A DNA stretch of 11,492 nt from NCBI GenBank assembly GCA_020442235.1, contig JAGRKQ010000079.1:1-11492 (forward strand), in the 5' to 3' direction. Under the pieces are notes generated by a model. The model made no database searches. It was not told the origin of the DNA and saw only the letters and a list, made by a program, of their open reading frames with translations. The position numbers were made by a program, and so were the translations under genes. Origin of the DNA: Hyphomicrobiaceae bacterium (GTDB lineage: Bacteria; Pseudomonadota; Alphaproteobacteria; Rhizobiales; MH13). This document shows positions 6,222 to 11,492 of this stretch, in pieces; within the stretch, counting starts at the first letter, position 1, and every line of letters starts with the position of its first letter.

Positions 6222-7220
6222 ATGAGCTACAAATCCGTTGTCATTCAAAAGGGTCCGGGCGGCTGGGGTGGCCCGCTGGTCATCCACCCGACCGCCGAGC
6301 GCAACAAGGTCGTCTCTGTCACCGGCGGCGGCATCCATCCGGTGGCGAGAAAGATCGCCGAACTGACCGGCGCCGAGGCCGTCGACGGCTTCAAGGCGCC
6401 GCCGGTCGAAGGCGAGATGGCGGTCGTCGTCGTCGATTGCGGCGGCACGGCGCGCTGCGGCGTCTATCCGCGAAAGCGCATCCCGACCGTCAACCTGACC
6501 CCGGTGGGCCAGGCCGGTCCGCTCGCCCAGTTCATCACCGAAGACATTTATGTCTCCGGCGTCACACCGGCGCAGATCGCGCTTTCCGACGGAACGGCGG
6601 CGCCGGCGGTTGCCGGCACGGTGGCCGAAGAGCCGAGCGACGCTCCTGCCGCGATGGCGGCTGCCGGGGCGGGTGCCTCCGAAGGCGGCTTTGTCGGCGT
6701 CATCGCCGGCATCGGCCGGGTCATGGGCAAGGTGGTCGGCGTCTTCTTCAACGCCGGCCGGCGCACCATCGATCAGGTGGTTCGCAACGTCCTGCCCTTC
6801 ATGGCCTTCGTGACCATGCTGATCGGCCTCATCCTCTATACCGGGATTGGCGATCTTCTGGCCGCGCCGCTCGGGCCGCTCGCCAACAACATCGTCGGGC
6901 TGCTGATTCTCTCGGCCATCTGCGGCCTGCCGTTCCTGTCTCCGATCCTCGGGCCGGGTGCGGTGATTGCGCAGGTGATCGGCGTTGCCATCATCGGCCC
7001 GCAGATCGCCAACGGCACGATTGCCCCGGCGATGGCCCTGCCGGCGCTCTTTGCCTACAACACCCAGGTCGGCTGCGACTTCGTGCCGGTCGGTCTGGCA
7101 TTGGGTGAAGCCAAGCCGAAGACCATCGAGGTGGGCGTGCCTGCCGTCCTGATCTCCCGCCAGATCATGGGCCCGGTCTCGGTGCTGATCGCCTGGGTGG
7201 TCAGCCTGGTGATGCTCTGA
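6222..7220 (+). CDS. srlE: PTS glucitol/sorbitol transporter subunit IIB-IIC1 (SrlE)
   Basis: A 332-residue membrane protein joining the phosphocysteine EIIB domain to the second half of the glucitol membrane domain, at the usual family length. EIIB covers residues 1-120: GPGGWGGPLVIHPT, DGFKAPP, then DCGGTARCGVYPRKR with Cys73 and Cys79, one of which is the phosphorylated cysteine, and LAQFITEDIYVSGV. An Ala/Pro-rich linker (124-155) leads to the membrane part, with conserved GRRTIDQVVRNVLPFMAFV, LSPILGPGAVIAQVIGV and CDFVPVGLALGEAKP, and a final hydrophobic helix. It receives phosphate from SrlB and passes it to the polyol as it crosses the inner membrane with SrlA. GGGGAGGG precedes ATG 6222. 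A strong hairpin follows the stop codon. Confidence 0.95.
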   Translation: MSYKSVVIQKGPGGWGGPLVIHPTAERNKVVSVTGGGIHPVARKIAELTGAEAVDGFKAPPVEGEMAVVVVDCGGTARCGVYPRKRIPTVNLTPVGQAGPLAQFITEDIYVSGVTPAQIALSDGTAAPAVAGTVAEEPSDAPAAMAAAGAGASEGGFVGVIAGIGRVMGKVVGVFFNAGRRTIDQVVRNVLPFMAFVTMLIGLILYTGIGDLLAAPLGPLANNIVGLLILSAICGLPFLSPILGPGAVIAQVIGVAIIGPQIANGTIAPAMALPALFAYNTQVGCDFVPVGLALGEAKPKTIEVGVPAVLISRQIMGPVSVLIAWVVSLVML

Positions 7221-7261
7221 AAAAAGGCGATGCGGCGCGGGCTACAAGGCTGCGCCGCATC
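7220..7261. terminator. Intercistronic hairpin between srlE and srlB
   Basis: A perfect inverted repeat GATGCGGCGC (7229-7238) / GCGCCGCATC (7252-7261) encloses a 13-nt loop, beginning 8 bp after the srlE stop. On the + strand no T-run follows, so it may stabilise or attenuate the PTS message between srlE and srlB. On the - strand the stem is followed by three bases and six T (complement of 7220-7225), the form of an intrinsic terminator for leftward transcription. The fold is clear; its role is inferred. Confidence 0.6.
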
Positions 7262-7290
7262 CCTCACCGGAACCTGCCGAGGAGATCTGG

Positions 7291-7671
7291 ATGCCGCTTC
7301 ACCTCAGAACCACCGTGACCGAAGTCGGTGAGGAAGCCGCCGATCTCGCCGAGGGCGGCGTCGTCATCCTCTTTGCCGAAGGCGCACCGCCGGAACTGGC
7401 CGAAGTCTCGCTGCTGCACCGGGTGAGCGAAGGGCCAAGCGGCATGGCACCCGGCATCGGCACGCCGATCCGCATCGGTGCGCTGGAAGCGCCGATCACC
7501 GCAATCGGCGACAGCGCCTGGAAGAAGGTGACCGACATCGGCCATGTGGTGATTTCCTTCACCGGCGCGGAGGCCGCCGAGCGGCCCGGCGAAATCATTG
7601 CCGGCAAGATTGATGGCGAGACGCTTGCCGCTGCCTTGCAGCCCGGCGCCGAAATCGTCATCGGGTCCTGA
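7291..7671 (+). CDS. srlB: PTS glucitol/sorbitol transporter subunit IIA (SrlB)
   Basis: A 126-residue cytoplasmic EIIA of the glucitol family, which accepts phosphate from HPr and passes it to the EIIB domain of SrlE. It matches E. coli SrlB along its length: RTTVTEVG near the N-terminus, FAEGAPPEL (28-36), the expected phospho-histidine His43 at the same position as in E. coli (LLHRV), then GAPIT-like and AIGDSAWKKVTDIGHVVISF. Length agrees with the family (about 120-125). GAGGAGATCTGG precedes ATG 7291. It lies 70 bp after srlE, past the hairpin, and 29 bp before the HPr-EI gene. In E. coli the order is also srlA-srlE-srlB, but sorbitol-6-phosphate dehydrogenase follows there; here the general PTS enzyme takes that place. 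Confidence 0.94.
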   Translation: MPLHLRTTVTEVGEEAADLAEGGVVILFAEGAPPELAEVSLLHRVSEGPSGMAPGIGTPIRIGALEAPITAIGDSAWKKVTDIGHVVISFTGAEAAERPGEIIAGKIDGETLAAALQPGAEIVIGS

Positions 7672-7677
7672 GACCCG
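7662..7677 (+). repeat. Small hairpin over the srlB stop codon
   Basis: A perfect 6-bp inverted repeat, CGGGTC (7662-7667) and GACCCG (7672-7677), has a 4-nt loop CTGA that contains most of the srlB TGA. No T-run follows. It could slow ribosomes or tune expression of the HPr-EI gene 23 bp later, or be chance in GC-rich DNA. Confidence 0.3.
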
Positions 7678-7700
7678 GCATCTGGGAACGGGACGAAGGC

Positions 7701-9695
7701 ATGGAGAAACGCGTCGTCGTCAAGGTCAGGGAAGGGCTCCACGCCCGTCCGGCGGCGCGGTTCGTCAAGCTGGCCAAGTCCTTCGACAGCAGCGTCGAAC
7801 TGGCGCGCGGGCCGAAGGCGGTCAACGCCAAGAGCACCGTCAAGCTGATGCTGCTCGCGGTGAAGGAAGACGAGGAAATCCTTCTGCGCGTCTCCGGTCC
7901 GGACGAAGAGGACGCCGGCGCGGCCCTTGCCGCCTTTCTGTCCGATCCTCGTTCCGGCCTCGATGGTGACGAGACGCTCGAACAGGCGCCGGAAGGCGCA
8001 TCGGAACAGGCGGGTGAAGCGTCATTCTCCATGCCGGCCGACAGTGCTGCGATCCAGGGCATTGCCGCTTCGCGCGGCGTTGCCATGGGGCCGGTCTTTG
8101 CACATTTCACCGATCCCCTGACGCCGCCGATGCTGGAAATCGCACCGCTGGACCGGCCGGCGGAATTGCAGCGTCTGCGCGATGCCTTCGCCGTGATCGC
8201 GCATGAATTTTCCGATGCGGCGAAGGCGGATGGCCTTGCTGCGGGCGACAGGGCGATCCTTGGCGCCCTCGCCGACATCGCCACCGATGAAACGTTGATC
8301 AGCGCCGCCGAGAGCGGCATCCAGAGCGGCGAGGACGCGCTCTCCGCGCTGCTTTCGGCAACGGAGACGCTGTCGGGGCAGTTCCGCGATCTGGAAGATC
8401 CCTATCTGAGGGCGCGCGGCGACGACATCGCCGCCGTCGGCCGGCGCGTTGCGTTGCAGCTTCTCGGTCGTCCGCCCGAGGATTTGGCCCGCTGTCCGGC
8501 GGGCGCGGTGGTGATCGCCGACGACATCGCCGCCTTCGACCTCGCCCGCGCCGATCACGGCCGCATTGCCGGTCTTGTCTGCGGCGCCGGCGGCGCGACC
8601 TCGCACATCGCCATCATCGCGCGCAGTCATTCCATTCCCGCCGTGCTCGGGCTCGGGGCAGGGGTGCGCGATCTGGCACAGGCAGAGCGCCTCGCCGTTG
8701 ACGGAACGCGGGGCACCGTGATCGCCAATCCCGGCCCCGCAACCGCCAAGCGCTTCGAGGCCGCTCTGGCCGATGCCCGCGAGGAAAAGGCCGCGCTTCA
8801 GGCCTATCGCGATCTGGCGCCGCACGGACCGGACGGACGGGCGATCACCATTGCCGCCAATCTCGGTTCGCTGGAGGAAATCGATGCCGCGCGCGAGGCC
8901 GGCGCCATGGGGGTCGGGCTTTTCCGCACCGAGCTCTTGTTCATGCGCCAGCGCGTGCTCCCCGATGAGGAGGCGCAATACCAGACCTACAAGGCCCTGG
9001 TGGAAGCCTTTCCCGATCATCCCGTCATCGTGCGCACCCTCGACATCGGCGGCGACAAGCCGGTTGCCGGCATTGCCTTTCCGCATGAAGACAACCCGTT
9101 CCTCGGCTGGCGCGGCATCCGCATGTGTCTCGACCGACCGGATGTCTTCGTGCCGCAGCTGCGCGCCCTGTTGCGCGCCGCCCGCCATGGAGACCTCAAG
9201 GTCATGCTGCCGATGGTCTCGACGCTGGGAGAACTGGCCGCCGCCGACCGTATGCTCAAAGAGGCGCGTCAGGCGCTCGCCTTCGAGGGTGTCGCCCATG
9301 GCGCGCTCGACCTCGGCATCATGATGGAAACGCCGGCGGCGGTGATGATCGCGCGCGATCTGGCGCGGCGTGCCGCTTTCTTTTCCATCGGCACCAACGA
9401 TCTGACGCAATACATCATGGCCGCCGACCGCCTGAACCCGGCCGTTGCCAGCCTCAACCGGGTGGACGATCCGGCCGTGATGGCGGCCATCGCCGCCATA
9501 TCGAGCGCGGGAAACGATGCTGGCATCATGGTCGGGCTCTGCGGCGAAGCCGGGGGCGATCCGACACTTGCGGAACGCTTTCTGGCCATGGGGATCACCG
9601 AGCTGTCGATGAGCCCGGCGTCCATCCTGGCCGTCAAGAAGACGATTGCCGATCTTTCCGCAGCAGCCGGACGGCCGGATCAGGGCAGATGCTGA
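7701..9695 (+). CDS. ptsI: HPr-Enzyme I fusion, phosphoenolpyruvate-protein phosphotransferase
   Basis: A 664-residue cytoplasmic fusion of both general PTS proteins. Residues 1-85 are HPr: EGLHARPA with phospho-His14, and AVNAKSTVKLMLLAV with Ser45 at the classical regulatory-serine position. An acidic linker (about 86-117) joins to Enzyme I: GIAASRGVAMGP (from 120), the swivelling phospho-His domain GGATSHIAIIAR (His302), and the PEP-binding barrel with GLFRTELLFM (Arg409), DIGGDKP, GTNDLTQY and GLCGEAGGDP (catalytic Cys614). All key residues are present. There is no GAF domain, unlike nitrogen-PTS EI (PtsP), and no EIIA domain, unlike fructose multiphosphoryl-transfer proteins. GGGACGAAGG precedes ATG 7701. 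As last gene of the PTS operon it makes the transporter self-sufficient for phosphate relay. Its final 16 bp overlap the convergent gene on the other strand. Confidence 0.95.
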   Translation: MEKRVVVKVREGLHARPAARFVKLAKSFDSSVELARGPKAVNAKSTVKLMLLAVKEDEEILLRVSGPDEEDAGAALAAFLSDPRSGLDGDETLEQAPEGASEQAGEASFSMPADSAAIQGIAASRGVAMGPVFAHFTDPLTPPMLEIAPLDRPAELQRLRDAFAVIAHEFSDAAKADGLAAGDRAILGALADIATDETLISAAESGIQSGEDALSALLSATETLSGQFRDLEDPYLRARGDDIAAVGRRVALQLLGRPPEDLARCPAGAVVIADDIAAFDLARADHGRIAGLVCGAGGATSHIAIIARSHSIPAVLGLGAGVRDLAQAERLAVDGTRGTVIANPGPATAKRFEAALADAREEKAALQAYRDLAPHGPDGRAITIAANLGSLEEIDAAREAGAMGVGLFRTELLFMRQRVLPDEEAQYQTYKALVEAFPDHPVIVRTLDIGGDKPVAGIAFPHEDNPFLGWRGIRMCLDRPDVFVPQLRALLRAARHGDLKVMLPMVSTLGELAAADRMLKEARQALAFEGVAHGALDLGIMMETPAAVMIARDLARRAAFFSIGTNDLTQYIMAADRLNPAVASLNRVDDPAVMAAIAAISSAGNDAGIMVGLCGEAGGDPTLAERFLAMGITELSMSPASILAVKKTIADLSAAAGRPDQGRC

Positions 9696-10432
9696 AGGAA
9701 CAGCTGGAACATGGCGGTGAGTTCGCGGCGGGCATCCGCGCCGGCAATCAGGGCATTCAGCCGGTCGCCGCGGGCGCGCAGGGCGTGAACGGCGATCGCC
9801 AGCATCTGCGGCGCATCGTCCTCGTCCTCGATGCCGGGCTTGCCGGCAAGGCCGCAAGCCAGCACCAGCGGCGCCATCACCGCCGCCGTCAGCTGGCGCA
9901 GATGCGTCGGTCCCATGTCCTCGATGGGCTTCAGGGGCCGGCTTTCCATGAGGCGAAGAAGCAGAACGGCCAGCGCCTCGGCCGACTGATCCGCGGCGCA
10001 GAGGCGGGCGACAGCCGCGCCCTCCGCTTCCCAGGTCCCGACCAGCGCGGCCTCCTCGATGGTCACCGCGGGGGCGGCGCCCTCGGACAGGAGCGCCTTG
10101 GCGCCATGATAGAAATCGCGGCGGAAAGCCCGTTCCGCCTCAGCCGTCAGAGCCTTCGGGAAATAGATCGCAAGGCCTTTCATGTTGACGGCCCCGGCGC
10201 GGGCCGGGTGGTCGGCAGGAGCCAGTTCGCGGGCGACATCGCCGGCCAGTCGCCAGGCTTCGTCGAGCGCGCCGGCCGCTTCTTCCAGCGCCCGCCGCGC
10301 CAGTTGCTGGCCCGATCCGCCCGGCATCGCGTCGACCAGAGACATGCCCCGCTTCTGGCGGGCGAAGTGGCGCAGTTGACGCAGCCCGTCCTTGACGTTT
10401 GCAATCATCTCTTCGGGCAGATGCCGGGTCAT
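9680..10432 (-). CDS. Uncharacterised 250-residue protein
   Basis: I do not recognise this protein. It has 250 residues, is Ala/Leu/Arg-rich, and looks mostly helical and soluble, with no signal peptide or convincing membrane span. Notable stretches are GLRQLRHFARQKRGMSLVDAM (16-36), NMKGLAIYFPKAL (83-95), FRRDFYHGAKALL (103-115), SRPLKPIEDMGPTHLRQL (164-181) and an acidic IEDEDDAP (201-208). On the - strand GAGGA lies a few bases before ATG 10432. It diverges from the SorC regulator gene (80-bp gap), and its 3' end overlaps the HPr-EI gene by 16 bp. The antisense + frame in the same place gives low-complexity Arg/Gly-rich sequence, so the - strand reading is preferred. Its position between the PTS and its likely regulator suggests a linked role, but no function can be assigned. 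Confidence 0.75.
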   Translation of the reverse strand: MTRHLPEEMIANVKDGLRQLRHFARQKRGMSLVDAMPGGSGQQLARRALEEAAGALDEAWRLAGDVARELAPADHPARAGAVNMKGLAIYFPKALTAEAERAFRRDFYHGAKALLSEGAAPAVTIEEAALVGTWEAEGAAVARLCAADQSAEALAVLLLRLMESRPLKPIEDMGPTHLRQLTAAVMAPLVLACGLAGKPGIEDEDDAPQMLAIAVHALRARGDRLNALIAGADARRELTAMFQLFLQHLP

Positions 10433-10512
10433 CGCGTCCTCGCCTTGTCACGCGAGGAAAGGCTAGCATGGCGGGCGGGCGAGGCGAAGAGAGGCGAGGA
10501 AGGACTGCTTTG
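10433..10512. promoter_or_regulatory. Divergent intergenic region with inverted repeat upstream of the SorC-type regulator
   Basis: This 80-bp gap must start transcription both ways. It contains a perfect 7-bp inverted repeat, TCCTCGC (10437-10443) and GCGAGGA (10452-10458), around an 8-nt spacer CTTGTCAC. The left arm also includes the - strand gene's ribosome site (GAGGA), so the symmetry could be partly incidental; it is also a possible autoregulatory operator. No convincing -35/-10 pair was found. Confidence 0.35.
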
Positions 10513-11492
10513 ATGGCCGGACGTCCCAGACGTGACAAGGGTGATGGCGAGCCGGGTCCGGAGGACCGGCAGGACCGGCTGCGCCTTCGCGCCGCCTGGA
10601 TGTATTTCGTCGAGCAGATGACGCAGAGCGAGATCGCCGAACGGCTGGGCATCGGCCGGGTGACGGTGGTCAGGATGCTGGCCGATGCGCGCGCGCGCGG
10701 CGAGGTCAAGGTCGTCGTGGAAGGCACCCTGACCGAACTTGTGAAGCTGGAACGCCGACTGGAGCAGGCCTTCGGGCTTTCCCAGGCCATCGTCGCCCCG
10801 CTTTCCGCGCCCGATGCCGATCCGATCCCGGCGATCAGTGCATCCACGGGTCAGCTTCTTTCCGATACGGTTCGTGCCGGCATGTCGATCGGCGTCGGCT
10901 GGGGCCAGACGCTTTACGCCACATTGCCCTTTATCGCTGCAAGGCCGCTGGACGAAGTGACGGTGATCTCGCTGCTCGGCGGCGTCGGCACGGCCCGCCG
11001 CCACAATCCGGCGGAGTTCGCCTGGCGCTTCTCCCAGCTCTTCAACGGGGACGCCTATCTCATTCCCGCGCCGGCGGTCGTCGACAGCCGGAAGACGCGC
11101 GACACCCTGATCGAATGCTGCGGCATCGGCGATGCCCTGAAGCGCGCCGACAGTCTGGATGCGGTGCTGGTTTCGGTCGGCGACATCGCCTCGGCCACCA
11201 CCTTCACGCGCGGCGGCTATTTGACCGATGACGACCGCCGGCGCTTCGAGGCCAAGGGCGCGGTCGGCGATCTCCTGTTTCATTTCTTCCGCGAGGACGG
11301 CACGCTGATCGACGATCCCGTCAACGAGCAGATCATGTCGGTGGAGATCGAGCGTCTGCGCAAGGCGCCAATGCGCATCCTGGCCTCGGGCGGGGCGCAG
11401 AAGGTCGCGGCGATGCGTGGCGTGATCGCTCTCTTGCGGCCGACGGTGATCGTCACCGACGAAATGACCGCCAGGGGCCTTCTGTCCCGCAA
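10513..11492 (+). CDS. SorC-family sugar-binding transcriptional regulator (runs off right edge)
   Basis: The frame from ATG 10513 is open to the end of the window, giving 326 residues with no stop; the family is typically 310-340 residues, so only the extreme C-terminus is missing. An N-terminal helix-turn-helix lies near residues 36-62 (MTQSEIAERLGIGRVTVVRMLADARARG). It is followed by the SorC effector domain: ATGQLLSD-like ASTGQLLSDTV, GMSIGVGWGQTLYATL, VISLLGGVG, PAPAVVDS, VLVSVGDI, GAVGDLLFHFF and a C-terminal ASGGAQKVAAMRG. Such regulators bind a phosphorylated sugar and control uptake or catabolic operons. AAGGA lies about 9 bp upstream. It is the best candidate regulator of the adjacent PTS, replacing the DeoR-type GutR of E. 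coli. Whether it activates or represses, and which effector it binds, cannot be read from the sequence. Confidence 0.9.
   Translation, partial: MAGRPRRDKGDGEPGPEDRQDRLRLRAAWMYFVEQMTQSEIAERLGIGRVTVVRMLADARARGEVKVVVEGTLTELVKLERRLEQAFGLSQAIVAPLSAPDADPIPAISASTGQLLSDTVRAGMSIGVGWGQTLYATLPFIAARPLDEVTVISLLGGVGTARRHNPAEFAWRFSQLFNGDAYLIPAPAVVDSRKTRDTLIECCGIGDALKRADSLDAVLVSVGDIASATTFTRGGYLTDDDRRRFEAKGAVGDLLFHFFREDGTLIDDPVNEQIMSVEIERLRKAPMRILASGGAQKVAAMRGVIALLRPTVIVTDEMTARGLLSR

Noticed and set aside
8022..9857. 611-residue open frame on the - strand
   Set aside because: Antisense to the HPr-EI fusion, whose catalytic motifs are all on the + strand; typical GC-rich shadow.
9125..10513. 462-residue open frame on the + strand
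   Set aside because: It is out of frame with HPr-EI, then antisense to the 250-residue gene; Arg/Gly-rich with no domain, and the - strand reading has a better start and composition.
10687..10700. Alternating GC tract as possible Z-DNA or simple repeat
   Set aside because: It is a short GCGCGCGCGC run encoding Ala-Arg-Ala-Arg at the end of the SorC helix-turn-helix region; expected from codon bias.

Overview
The window is GC-rich, densely coding DNA whose coding style (short intergenic gaps, start codons overlapping or abutting stop codons, G/C at third positions) and protein families suggest an alphaproteobacterium, probably Hyphomicrobiales/Rhizobiales or a relative. That assignment is an inference from composition and gene content; no rRNA or marker gene is present. 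I see no tRNA, rRNA, CRISPR array, transposase or integrase.

Region 1 (2-3493, + strand) is a tight operon cut off at its left end. It holds the C-terminal end of a homoserine-dehydrogenase-like oxidoreductase with a SAF domain (the COG4091 type, which includes the DXR-like enzyme DRL of Brucella). Next come the alpha and beta subunits of a thiamine-diphosphate E1 enzyme resembling acetoin/2-oxoacid dehydrogenases. Last is an E2-like protein with a good lipoyl domain and E3-binding domain but a shrunken C-terminal domain that has lost the HxxxDG catalytic motif. No E3 (dihydrolipoyl dehydrogenase) is in view.

Region 2 (3496-4792, - strand) is a two-gene unit: an unrecognised 208-residue protein, then a HAD-family phosphatase that runs tail-to-tail into the E2-like gene with only 2 bp between stop codons.

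Region 3 (4962-9695, + strand) is a complete glucitol/sorbitol-type phosphotransferase system: GutM, SrlA (EIIC2, with an unusual N-terminal extension of about 72 residues), SrlE (EIIB plus membrane domain), SrlB (EIIA), and an HPr-EI fusion supplying the general phosphotransfer proteins. Phosphate would pass from PEP to EI (His302), HPr (His14), EIIA (His43) and an EIIB cysteine (Cys73/Cys79), then to the incoming polyol. A 10-bp-stem hairpin separates srlE from srlB. An AT-richer divergent intergenic region (4793-4961) is the obvious promoter/operator site.

Region 4 (9680-11492) holds an unrecognised 250-residue protein on the - strand, whose 3' end overlaps the HPr-EI gene by 16 bp, and, diverging from it, a SorC-family sugar-responsive regulator that runs off the right edge nearly complete.

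Taken together, the window looks like a regulated uptake-and-catabolism locus: a PTS that imports and phosphorylates a polyol-like compound, a SorC regulator sensing a sugar phosphate, a phosphatase, and an oxidoreductase plus E1/E2 module that could process a phosphorylated deoxy-ketose or acyloin. The sorbitol-6-phosphate dehydrogenase expected for ordinary sorbitol use is not in the window, so the true substrate is open.
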